This document shows, piece by piece, positions 1 through 8,800 of a DNA stretch of 52,251 bases. The notes under the pieces are model-generated. The model saw only the letters and a program-made list of their open reading frames with translations. It had not been told where the DNA came from and did not search any database. Source of the stretch: Acetobacteraceae bacterium (lineage in GTDB: Bacteria > Pseudomonadota > Alphaproteobacteria > Acetobacterales > Acetobacteraceae); assembly GCA_027487385.1 (NCBI GenBank), contig JAIYDS010000182.1, positions 1 to 52,251 of the forward strand, given 5' to 3'. The position numbers and the translations under genes were made by a program. Numbering within the stretch: position 1 is the first letter of the stretch; each line of letters begins with the position of its first letter.

Positions 1-1839
1 ATAGGGCGGGCGGCGAATGTAGGTGCTGGGCGCGCGCCAATCATAGAGCGGGCTGACCTTCTTGCGGGCGCCCTGGTTGCCGAACATCGGCGCATAGACC
101 TGGCGGAACATCTCGGGCTTCACGGCGGCGGCGACCACCGCATCCACCTCCGCGTCGGAGGGCCAGAGATCCTTCAGGCGGATTTCCTTGCCATTCGCAT
201 CCACGCCCAGCACGTCACGCTCGATGTCGAAGCGTATGGTACCGGCGATGGCATAGGCCACGACAAGCGGCGGCGAAGCGAGGAAGGCCTGCTTCGCATA
301 GGGGTGGATGCGGCCGTCGAAATTGCGATTCCCGGAGAGCACCGCCGTCGCGTAGAGGTCGCGGTCAATGATCTCCTGCTGGATCTTCTGATCGAGCTCG
401 CCGGACATGCCATTGCAGGTGGTGCAGGCGAAGGCGACCACGCCGAAGCCCAGCTTCTCCAGCTCCGTCGTCAGCCCCGCCTCATCCAGGTAGAGCGCCA
501 CCGTCTTGGAGCCCGGCGCCAGCGAGGATTTCACCCAGGGCTTGCGCGTGAGGCCCGCGCGGTTCGCGTTGCGCGCCAAAAGCCCGGCCGCGATGACGTT
601 GCGCGGGTTGGAGGTGTTGGTGCAGCTGGTGATGGCCGCGATGATGACCGCGCCATCCGGCATCAGGTCGCCATCATTTTCCACGACCCCGGAAATGCCC
701 CGCGCCGCCAGGTCCGAGACCGGCAGGCGGCGATGCGGGTTGGACGGTCCCGCCATGGTCCGCACCACGGTGGAAAGGTCGAAGCGCAGCACGCGCTCGT
801 ATTCCACCTTCGTCAGTGCGTCCGACCACAGGCCCGCGGTCTTCGCATAGGTCTCCACCAGCCTGATCTGCGCTTCCTCGCGCCCGGTCAGACGCAGATA
901 GTCGATGGTCTGCTGGTCGAGCGAGAACATGGCGGCCGTCGCGCCATAGTCGGGGGCCATGTTGGAGATGGTGGCGCGGTCGCCCAGCGTCAGGCTCGCG
1001 GCGCCCGCGCCGTAGAATTCGAGCCAGGCGCCGACGACGCGCTCCTTGCGCAGGAACTCCGTCAGCGTCAGCACGATGTCCGTGGCCGTGATGCCAGGCC
1101 CCGCCTTGCCGGTCAGCTCCACGCCGATGATATCCGGCAGCCGCATCCAGGAGGCGCGGCCGAGCATCACATTCTCGGCCTCCAGCCCGCCCACGCCGAT
1201 GGCGATGACGCCCAGCGCATCCACATGCGGCGTGTGGCTGTCCGTGCCGACCAGCGTGTCCGGGAAGGCCACGCCATCCTGCGTGTAGATGACGGGCGAC
1301 ATCCGCTCCAGGTTGATCTGGTGCATGATGCCGTTGCCCGGCGGCACGATCTCCATGTTCTTGAAGGCGTGGCGCGTCCATTCGATGAAGTGGAAGCGGT
1401 CCTCGTTGCGGCGGTCCTCGATGGCGCGGTTCTTGGCGAAGGCATCCTTCTCGAAGCCCGCATGCTCGACGGCGAGCGAGTGGTCCACGATCAGCTGCAC
1501 CGGCACCACCGGGTTCACCTTGGCGGGGTCGCCGCCCTTCTCCGCGATGGCATCACGCAGGCCGGCGAGGTCCACCAGCGCGGTCTGGCCCAGGATGTCG
1601 TGGCAGACGACGCGGGCAGGGTACCAGGGAAAATCAATGTCGCGCTTGCGATGGATGAGCTGCTTCAGCGCGTCCGGCAGCAGGCTCGGGTCGCAGCGGC
1701 GGACCAGATTCTCGGCCAGCACGCGCGAGGTATAGGGAAGGGTGTCATAGGCGCCGGGTGCCAGGGCTTCGACGGCGGCACGCGCGTCGAAGAAGTCCAG
1801 CTCGGTGGCGGGCAGGCGCTTGCGGTATTGCGTGTTCAT
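1..1839 (-). CDS. acnD: Fe/S-dependent 2-methylisocitrate dehydratase AcnD (N-terminal 613 residues)
   Basis: Aconitase-family [4Fe-4S] enzyme, cut by the window edge; the family is about 860 residues long, so roughly 250 C-terminal residues (most of the swivel domain) lie outside. The N-terminus MNTQYRKRLPATELDFFDAR and the stretch around PWYPARVVCHDILGQTALVD are typical of AcnD rather than ordinary AcnA. The cluster cysteines are visible at about C406 (TSCTN) and C472/C475 (ACTTCNG). AcnD acts in the methylcitrate route of propionate breakdown, usually with PrpF, which is not in this window. The ATG at 1839 fits the family N-terminus. The gene lies 243 bp downstream of the asparaginase-family gene on the same strand, so it probably has its own promoter. 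A general aconitase role remains possible. Confidence 0.88.
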   Translation of the reverse strand, partial: MNTQYRKRLPATELDFFDARAAVEALAPGAYDTLPYTSRVLAENLVRRCDPSLLPDALKQLIHRKRDIDFPWYPARVVCHDILGQTALVDLAGLRDAIAEKGGDPAKVNPVVPVQLIVDHSLAVEHAGFEKDAFAKNRAIEDRRNEDRFHFIEWTRHAFKNMEIVPPGNGIMHQINLERMSPVIYTQDGVAFPDTLVGTDSHTPHVDALGVIAIGVGGLEAENVMLGRASWMRLPDIIGVELTGKAGPGITATDIVLTLTEFLRKERVVGAWLEFYGAGAASLTLGDRATISNMAPDYGATAAMFSLDQQTIDYLRLTGREEAQIRLVETYAKTAGLWSDALTKVEYERVLRFDLSTVVRTMAGPSNPHRRLPVSDLAARGISGVVENDGDLMPDGAVIIAAITSCTNTSNPRNVIAAGLLARNANRAGLTRKPWVKSSLAPGSKTVALYLDEAGLTTELEKLGFGVVAFACTTCNGMSGELDQKIQQEIIDRDLYATAVLSGNRNFDGRIHPYAKQAFLASPPLVVAYAIAGTIRFDIERDVLGVDANGKEIRLKDLWPSDAEVDAVVAAAVKPEMFRQVYAPMFGNQGARKKVSPLYDWRAPSTYIRRPPY

Positions 1840-2038
1840 CACTTTGCTCCCTGCCGGGTTCGGCCCAGCGATCTTCCTTCGATGTCACGGCCGCGGAAAC
1901 CACTGCGCCGTCACTTCCGGTCGCTATTCTGCGCGCCCCGGGCCGGGGCCGCCAGATGTGGCGGGGCGGAAGCCGGGATGCAATGCGCGCAGGTGGGGTG
2001 ATGGCGAGAGAGCGCCGTCCTCTCGCGTTCTCCCGCCA

Positions 2039-2086
2039 GGAAAGCTGAGTTTCCGGCCGGGGAGCTTGAGGGGCAGCGCCCCTCAA
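2039..2086. repeat. Two-hairpin intergenic repeat, family A copy 1
   Basis: This holds a 9-bp stem with loop AGC (arms 2066-2074 and 2078-2086, TTGAGGGGC/GCCCCTCAA) and a second stem GGAAA-N6-TTTCC (2039-2054), joined by a GGCCGGGGAGC linker. The first hairpin covers the stop codon of the asparaginase-family gene on the minus strand. It is the same element as those near 24043, 32252 and 32351, in reverse orientation. A further dyad GCGAGAG-N9-CTCTCGC lies at 2004-2026. The rest of the gap to acnD (1840-2003) shows no gene and must hold any acnD promoter. Confidence 0.65.
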
Positions 2087-3093
2087 TACTCCGCGAAGAT
2101 CCGGTTCAGCTCGGCCCTGTCCTGCGTCACGGTCAGGCCCAGCATCAGCAGGATGCGCGCCTTCTGCGGATTGAGGTTGTCGGCATTCAGGAAGCCCGCC
2201 TCCTGCATCCGCGTCGTGTAGAACATCCGCCCCGAGCCCGCCCGCGTGCTGGCGGCGATCGGCGTGCCGGCGGCCATGGCGGCCGTCATCGCCTCGCCGA
2301 GGGTCGGAGTCACGAAACTAGGTGCGAAGCCGGCCGAGACCAGGCCCTTGGCGCCGGCGGCGATGAAGGCCTCCACCGCCGCGCCATCGGCGCCGGCATA
2401 GCAATAGACGATATCCACGCGTGGCAGGGCACTCAGCCCGCGCACATCGAACTCCGTCTCCCGCCCCAGCTTGCGCAGCGGGCGGCGATACCAGGCGATG
2501 CCATCCGCATCGGCATGCGCCAGGCAGCCGAAATCCGGGCTGCGGAAGGTCTGCAGGCGGGAGGTGCTGGTCTTCGTCACCTCGCGCGCCGCATGCACCT
2601 CGTCATTCAGCAGCACCAGGGCACCGAGGCCGCGCGCGCGCGGGTCGCCCGCCACGCGGCAGGCATTGGCCAGGTTCATGCCGGCATCGGAGGACAGGCC
2701 GGAGGAAGGCCGCTGCGCGCCGACCAGCACCACCGGCACCTCCACCTTCACCGTGAGCGAGAGGAAATAGGCCGTCTCCTCCAGCGTCGCGGTGCCATGG
2801 GTGATGACGATGCCGTCCAGGCCCGGGATCTCGGCCACCACCTGGTCGCACAGCCGCACCAGCTCCAGCCATTGCTGCGGACCCAGCGCGGTGGAGGGGA
2901 TGGCGGCGTATTTCACCGCGACCACCTCGGCCACCTCATGCACCTGCGGCCAATAGGCCAGCAGCTGCTCGGCATCCATGACCTTTCCGAGCGTGGCGTA
3001 GTCCGCGATGTCCATGGGCCCGCGGCCGAGCGAGCCGATGGTGCCGCCGGTGCCGATCAGGGCGATCTTGGGCCTCCCTTGGGGCTTGCTCAT
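2083..3093 (-). CDS. L-asparaginase-family protein with altered catalytic motif
   Basis: A 336-residue type I/II asparaginase-fold protein. The nucleophile motif GTGGTIGS is at residues 14-21 (nucleophile T18). The second active-site loop reads ITHGTATLEETAYF around T101. In characterised asparaginases the corresponding motif is HGTDTxEE, with the aspartate holding the substrate amino group; here it is Ala102 (codon GCG). Activity on asparagine is therefore doubtful, and another amide or a lost activity is possible. The start was placed at the ATG at 3093 because it overlaps the upstream thioesterase stop as ATGA and begins a few residues before the conserved strand. The coding region ends inside a family A hairpin. 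Confidence 0.8.
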   Translation of the reverse strand: MSKPQGRPKIALIGTGGTIGSLGRGPMDIADYATLGKVMDAEQLLAYWPQVHEVAEVVAVKYAAIPSTALGPQQWLELVRLCDQVVAEIPGLDGIVITHGTATLEETAYFLSLTVKVEVPVVLVGAQRPSSGLSSDAGMNLANACRVAGDPRARGLGALVLLNDEVHAAREVTKTSTSRLQTFRSPDFGCLAHADADGIAWYRRPLRKLGRETEFDVRGLSALPRVDIVYCYAGADGAAVEAFIAAGAKGLVSAGFAPSFVTPTLGEAMTAAMAAGTPIAASTRAGSGRMFYTTRMQEAGFLNADNLNPQKARILLMLGLTVTQDRAELNRIFAEY

Positions 3094-3524
3094 GCGGCGG
3101 ATTTCCTCTCGATGATGGCGGTGGTGAGGCGGGAGACGCAGAACATCTCCCCGTCCTCCCGCCGCAATTCGATGTTCCAGACATGCACGCTGCGGCCGAT
3201 CCGCACCGGCGTGCAAAGACCGAAGGCGCGGCCACCCTTGGGCAGGGGGCGCAGATGGTTGGCGTTGATCTCGAGACCCACGGCGTGGAAGCCGGGCTCG
3301 CAGGCCATCATGGAAGCGACGCTGCCCAGCGTTTCGGCCAGCACGACGGAAATACCGCCATGGATGATGCCGAAGGGCTGCACATGCCGCTCATCCACCG
3401 GCATTTCGCCGCGCAGGAAATCCGGCCCGATCTCGGTGATGCGGATGCCGAGCAAGCCGTTCACCGTGCCCTCCGAACGGACATGGATCTCGTCGGGCGT
3501 GGTGGTCTGGCGCCAGATGCTCAA
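3090..3524 (-). CDS. PaaI/YdiI-like hotdog-fold thioesterase
   Basis: A 144-residue single hotdog domain with the HGG...E signature (FGIIHGGISVVLAETLGS), as in acyl-CoA thioesterases of the PaaI/YdiI group. The start is a TTG at 3524, with GAGGAG about 11 nt upstream and no better in-frame choice. It overlaps the asparaginase-family gene by 4 bp and follows the CDP-alcohol phosphotransferase by 30 bp, so it may be the distal part of the oxoamine synthase transcript. It could hydrolyse acyl-CoA or acyl-ACP intermediates of that lipid pathway, but this is inference from position; members of the family also act in phenylacetate and menaquinone metabolism. Confidence 0.8.
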   Translation of the reverse strand: MSIWRQTTTPDEIHVRSEGTVNGLLGIRITEIGPDFLRGEMPVDERHVQPFGIIHGGISVVLAETLGSVASMMACEPGFHAVGLEINANHLRPLPKGGRAFGLCTPVRIGRSVHVWNIELRREDGEMFCVSRLTTAIIERKSAA

Positions 3525-3554
3525 GGGGTTGGCCTCTCCTCAGGGGCGGGCAGT

Positions 3555-4217
3555 TCAGCCCTCATCCGCCTGACGCGCAAGCCGGATGTCGCGGCGCAGC
3601 ACGAGGACGAAGTTCAACATCATCACCGAAGCCCAGAACAGCGAGAGGAAGTCGAGGACGGAAAGCTCCAGCAGCGGGATGATCGCGCGGAACAGGTCGG
3701 GCAGCAGGAAGAGCAGGACCGCCAGCACCAGGAAGGCCACGCGCAGTTCGGTGGTGCCGATGGAGTCGATGGCCAAATCATGCACGCCGGTGATGATCAG
3801 CCGCGCCAGCGCGAGATTGCTGAGCAGCATGTAAAGCGACAGCAGCAGGAAGGGCACCGGCAAGGAGACCAGGCCCGAGACCGCGAAGCCGAGCGCCAGC
3901 AGGAGATAGGCGATGAGGTCCACGCCATTGTCGAGGATGAAGCCCTGGACCTTGCGCTCGATGCGGCGATGCCGGGCCAGCCGGCCATCCAGCGAATCGC
4001 CCAGCCAGTTCAGGGTGAAGCCGGCGAAGACGAGCCCCAGCGACAGCCAGGAGGTGAGGGCAAGGGCGAAGCCGACGCTGCCCAGAACGGCGCCGAAAAT
4101 TCCAAGCCCGGTCAATTGATCAGGCTTGACCCATCCTGGGAGGCGGGTGACGAGAAAATCGAGGATCCTTGCCTCTGGTCCCGCCAGCAGGCCGCGATTG
4201 GCGCGCCTTGGAATCAC
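3555..4217 (-). CDS. CDP-alcohol phosphatidyltransferase family membrane protein
   Basis: 220 residues with several hydrophobic segments. The family active site is complete: D74, D77-G78-x2-A81-R82, then G92, D96 and D100, i.e. the DxxDGxxAR...GxxxDxxxD metal-binding motif with a 9-residue spacer. Such enzymes move a phospho-alcohol between a CDP-activated molecule and a hydroxyl group; known products include phosphatidylglycerol phosphate, phosphatidylinositol and inositol phosphoryl ceramide. The GTG start overlaps the oxoamine synthase stop as GTGA, so the two proteins are translationally coupled. That suggests it adds a phospho-headgroup to the lipid made by this locus. The substrate cannot be read from sequence; a phosphatidylglycerol- or cardiolipin-type role is the alternative. 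Confidence 0.85.
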   Translation of the reverse strand: MIPRRANRGLLAGPEARILDFLVTRLPGWVKPDQLTGLGIFGAVLGSVGFALALTSWLSLGLVFAGFTLNWLGDSLDGRLARHRRIERKVQGFILDNGVDLIAYLLLALGFAVSGLVSLPVPFLLLSLYMLLSNLALARLIITGVHDLAIDSIGTTELRVAFLVLAVLLFLLPDLFRAIIPLLELSVLDFLSLFWASVMMLNFVLVLRRDIRLARQADEG

Positions 4218-5551
4218 GAGGGATCGAGAACCGCCACCATCGCATCCAACGCTGCATCGATCTGGGCCGGCTCATGCGCCGCGGAGAGGAAGAAGCGGAG
4301 CCGCGACGTGCCCTGCGGAACCCCCGGGGCGATGACGGGGAAGACGTAGATGCCCTGCTGCTCCAGATCCTGCGCGGCCCGGAAGGTCTTGATGTCGGTG
4401 CCGAGGATAATGGGGGTGACGCCAAAGCCCCAGCTGGAACCGACATCGAGTCCCCGCGCCCGGGCGCCTGCGATGAAATGCTGCCCGTTGGCGCGCAGCG
4501 CGGCCACCCGCTCGGGCTCGCGGCGCATGATCTCCAACGCCTTCAGCGATGCCGCCGCCACCGGGGCCGGCATGCCGACGCTGAAGACCAGGCCGGGCGC
4601 GCGCGCCTTGAGGATATCAATCAGAACCTGGCTGCCGCAGACATAGCCGCCGCAACCCACCAGCGCCTTGGAGAGGGTGCCGAACCAGATATCCACCCGG
4701 CTGGGATCCATGCCGCAATGCTCGGCGATGCCGCGGCCCGTCTCGCCGATGACGCCCAGCGCGTGCGCCTCGTCCATCATCAGCCAGGCCTGGAAGCGTT
4801 CCTTGATCTCGACAAGGCGGAAGAGGTCGGGCCCGTCCCCATCCATCGAGAACAGCCCCTCGCTCACGATCAGCACGCGCTCAAAGAGATGGCGCGTCAG
4901 GGTGAGATAGGCTTCCAGATCGTCGAGGTCGTTGTGGCGGAAGGATTTGCGCTGACAGCGCGCACCCTGGGCGCCGACCACCACGCAATTGTGGATCAGC
5001 GAATCATGGATCAACAGATCCTTGGGGCCCAGGATCGTCTCGATCACCGAGGCGGCGGTCGCATGGCCACTGACAAAGAGCGCGCCGGCCTCGGCCTCAT
5101 ACACATCGGCCAGGGCAGCTTCCAATTCCTGGTGCACCGGACGCTCGCCCGCCGTGATCCGGCTCGCGGAAACGCTGGTGCCGTAGCGCAATGCCGCTTC
5201 CTGGTGGGCGGCGAGCACCTCGGGATGACCGTTCAGGGCGAGGTAGTCATAGCTGGCGAAATTCAGCAGCTCCCGGCCATTGATGCGGGTGGTGACGCCC
5301 GCGCGGACGTCATGCGTCCGGTAATAGGGATTCTCGAAGCCGAGCGCCGGGCCGACCTGCCGATCCATCAGGATCTCGCGATAGGCGGGCAACGTCTCAA
5401 AGGACGCGTCGTGCTTCAGGGCGTCGCGACGGAGGGTCCGGGCCCGTGGCTGCCGGCGATCCGGCGTGAGGCCGGGAACAGCCGGAGCCGCCTCATCGGT
5501 GCGGCCGAGATTGCCGAAATCAAGGCCCGTTGTGGGAGACCGGAAATTCAA
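4214..5551 (-). CDS. Alpha-oxoamine synthase (serine palmitoyltransferase-like; RkpG/WcbT type)
   Basis: A 445-residue PLP fold type I enzyme that condenses an amino acid with an acyl thioester, with loss of CO2. Visible residues are the D260-E-A-H263 cofactor motif and the Schiff-base lysine K295 in GTLSKALVG followed by a GG turn. About 90 residues precede the core, as in proteins annotated RkpG/WcbT that accompany capsule-lipid PKSs. Its likely acyl donor is the ACP-bound product of the upstream thioesterase-less PKS, so it would release the chain as a 3-keto amino lipid. The start is TTG, supported by GAGGAGG five bases upstream. A 285-bp gap separates it from the PKS, so it may have its own promoter. 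The amino acid (Ser, Ala or Gly) is not predictable here; AONS or KBL function is less likely given the context. Confidence 0.88.
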   Translation of the reverse strand: MNFRSPTTGLDFGNLGRTDEAAPAVPGLTPDRRQPRARTLRRDALKHDASFETLPAYREILMDRQVGPALGFENPYYRTHDVRAGVTTRINGRELLNFASYDYLALNGHPEVLAAHQEAALRYGTSVSASRITAGERPVHQELEAALADVYEAEAGALFVSGHATAASVIETILGPKDLLIHDSLIHNCVVVGAQGARCQRKSFRHNDLDDLEAYLTLTRHLFERVLIVSEGLFSMDGDGPDLFRLVEIKERFQAWLMMDEAHALGVIGETGRGIAEHCGMDPSRVDIWFGTLSKALVGCGGYVCGSQVLIDILKARAPGLVFSVGMPAPVAAASLKALEIMRREPERVAALRANGQHFIAGARARGLDVGSSWGFGVTPIILGTDIKTFRAAQDLEQQGIYVFPVIAPGVPQGTSRLRFFLSAAHEPAQIDAALDAMVAVLDPS

Positions 5552-5836
5552 ATCAGCCTCCTCACGTCTGGCTGTGGATCCTGAACACCTTACCGCAAAT
5601 TGGTCGTAAAGCGAAACGGATCATCACGCCATCCGCCCGAAATTCCGATTGGAGGTTAGCTACTTAATGAGACGTCGCCAAGGCCTTCGCTAGGGTACTC
5701 CGAGAAAAAGCCCGCCTGTTCCGCAACACCGTCCTGGTGCGATGCAGCATAACCGGCGCCGCTGCCCGCCACAACCAGCTTCTTGCACCCGCGTCCCTGC
5801 CTTTTGGCCAAGTCACTGATCTACAAAGTGAAATGA
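5552..5836 (-). promoter_or_regulatory. PKS to oxoamine synthase intergenic region
   Basis: 285 bp between two genes on the same strand, clearly poorer in GC between about 5570 and 5700 than the flanks. It ends with a strong Shine-Dalgarno GAGGAGG for the TTG start at 5551. I see no convincing coding region and no clear -35/-10 pair. The base composition suggests a separate promoter for the oxoamine synthase gene. Confidence 0.35.
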
Positions 5837-8800
5837 TTAGTGAGACGGCGGAGAGGCCAGGCTGGCGACGATCCGACCCGCCAGATCCCGCACCGAGCGG
5901 CTGCCGCCGATCATCGTCATCGTCATTTCCAACCCGGTTCTTTTCTCAACGGCCAAGCGCAATTCCAGCGCCATGAGAGAATCCAGCCCCAGATCCATCA
6001 GGGGCCGATCCGTCTCCACCGCCTCGGGCGGCAGGCGCAGGATGCGGGCCACCTCGTCCCGCACCAGGCCGAGCAGGGTTTCGGCCGCCGCCTCCGGGCT
6101 CAGGCTGGACAGATCCAGCGCCTCCTCGCCCGGCGCGGCCGTCCCCTGGCCCGCCTCGGCGAAGACCTCGGCGAAATACGGAGAGCGCAGCACGGCCAGC
6201 TTGGTCGCCGCCGGCGACCAACGGATCACCGAATAGGCGCTGACCGGCGCCACCGCCCAGGGCTCGGCCAGCAGGCCGCCCAGATGCCGCAAAGCCTCGG
6301 CCGAAGTCACGCCCGAAACGCCAGTGGCCGCGCGCAGCCGCTCGCCCAGGCCGCGCGTGCGGGCGATGACGCCAACATCGGAAATGGCGCCCCAGCCCAC
6401 CGCCAGCGCCGGCACGCCGCGCTCCCGCAGGCCCAGCACCGCGCCCTCCAGGAAGGCATTGCCCACCACATAGGCCGATTGCCCCGGGCTGCCGACAAAG
6501 GTCGTCGCCGAGGAATAGGCGACCAGGTATTGCAGCCGGTCCCCGGCGATCGCCGCCTCCAACGCCCGCATGCCCTGGATCTTGGGCGCCAGCACGCGAT
6601 GGATCTTCTCCGCCGTCAGGCCAAGGATCATGCCATCCTCCAGCACCATCGCGCAGTGGATGACGCCGGCGATGGGCCCGAATTCCGCCCGCCAGCCGGC
6701 AAAGGCGGCGGCGACGGCGGCCGCATCGGTGACATCCAGCGTCGCCTCGACCAGCGCGCAGCCTTCCGCCCGCAGCCGCTCCAGCCGCTCGGCCTGCTCC
6801 GGCGCCACGCGGCCGGTGCGAGAGGCCAGGATGACGCAGCGCGCGCCCTGCGCGGCCAGCCAGAGGCCGGTTTCCAGCCCGAACCCACCGGTCCCGCCGA
6901 GCACGACATGCACGCCCGGTGCGGGGGTGAAGGCGGCCGCGGCCTCGGCCGGCGGCTCGCCGCGCAGGCTCGGCCGCACCAGGATCTTGCCGATATGGCC
7001 CGAGGCCTGCATCAGCCGGAAGGCATCGGTCACGCGCTCGCCCGGCAGGGCCAGGCAGGGAATGGGCGCAAGCCGCCCCGCCTCGAACAGCGCCATCAGC
7101 GCGCCCAGCATGCGGCGGATCAGCGCCGGATCATGCGCCAGGAGCTGGTCGATATCGGCGCCGATATAGGTCACGTTGCGCACGAAGGGCCGCAGGCCCA
7201 GCCGCGTGTTCTCCAGGAAATCCCGCTTCCCCAGCTCGACGAAGCGGCCGAAGGGGCGCACCAGGCGCAGCGCGGCGCGCATGGCATCGCCTGCCACCGA
7301 GTTCAGCACCACATCCACCCCGCCCACCGCCGCGCGGATCGCGTCCTCCAGGTCCGGCGCGCGGGAATCCACCACATGGTCCGCGCCCAGGCGCCGCAGC
7401 AGGGCGCGCTTTTCGGCCGTGCCGGCCGCCGCCACCACGATGGCGCCATGGGCGCGGGCAATCTGCAGCGCGGCCAGGCCCACGCCACCGGCGGCGCCCT
7501 CGATCAGCACCGTCTCGCCGCGCTTCAGCCCGGCGCGCTCGATCAGCCCATACCAGGCGGTCACGAAGGCGACAGGGATGGCCGCGCCAGCCTCGGCCGG
7601 GATGTCCTGGCCGAGCTGGAACAATTGCGCCGCCGGCAGCGTCAGATGCGACGCGAAGGCCCCGGCGGCGAAGCCCATCACCGGATCGCCCGGCTGGAAG
7701 CCCGCCACACCCGGCCCCACGCCCAGCACCTTCCCGGCGAATTCGAAGCCGAGCGAGGCGCCGGTCAGCCCCTCGCCCAGGATTTCGGAGTCCAGCACGT
7801 TCAGGCCCAGCATCACGTCACGGAAATTCAGCCCGGTCGCGGTGACCGCCACCTCCACCTCGTCCGGCCCGGGGGTGGCACGCGGGGCCAGAATCCAGGC
7901 CAATTCGTCGAGCCCGCGCGGGCCGATGCGCAGCAGGCTGCGCTCGCCCGCGCCCGGGGCACGCGGGGTCGCGGCGGCGAGGCGCGCGGCACGCGGCACC
8001 TCGGCCCCCGTCTCGGTGACGCGGATTTCGCGCTCCTGCAGGGCCTCGGCCAGATGGCGCCGCAGCGCGGGCTCCAGCGTCGCCGCCGTGGCGCCGGGCG
8101 CCAGGACCAGCAGGCAGGTCTCCAGCGTCGGGAACTCGTTCATCAGGCAGCGCGCATAGGCCGAGAGAGCTTGCGCCACAGCGCCGTCCGCCTCGCGCAC
8201 CACCACGTAGAGGCGGCAGGGCGCCTCGCCCTCGCTGAGAGCCAGCGCCAGATTGCGCAGGCGCAGCATGCGGGCGCCAAGCGCTTCCATCTCCTCCGCC
8301 GGCGCGCTGTCGCCCAGTTCGAGCACCACGGCGAAGCCCTCGGGCAGGAGGGCCTGGGCCGCCATCTCCGCCACCTCGGCGGCGGTGACCGCGCCGCGCA
8401 GCTCGAAGCCGGGCAGCATGTCGCGGAAGGCGGCCGCTTCCGCCGCATCGCCCACCGCCAGGCAAAGCGGGCTGCGCGGCGGCGCCACCTCCATCGGCCG
8501 GCGGCGCGGCATGACGGCGCTGACCAGCCGCGCGCCCGAGCCGCCGACCGGCACGGCGCGCAGGATGGTGAAGCCGCGCGAGGCCAGCGCCTCATCCGCC
8601 TCGGAGGGATAGGGCCAGGCGCCCACCGGCAGCTCCGGCGTCGGCGAGAAGCGGAACCAGCCAGGCATGGCCGCGTGCAGCACGTCGATCGCCGGATCAT
8701 GCCCGGGGATGGCCGCCAGCAGGACGGGTGCCTTGGCGCCGAGGCTCGCCAGCATGTCGAGCGGGCTGGGCTCGCCGCCATCCAGCGGCGTGGTGGCGGC

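Noticed and set aside
304-2001. Long plus-strand frame opposite acnD
   Set aside because: Antisense to a clear AcnD with cluster cysteines; composition is that of a shadow frame.
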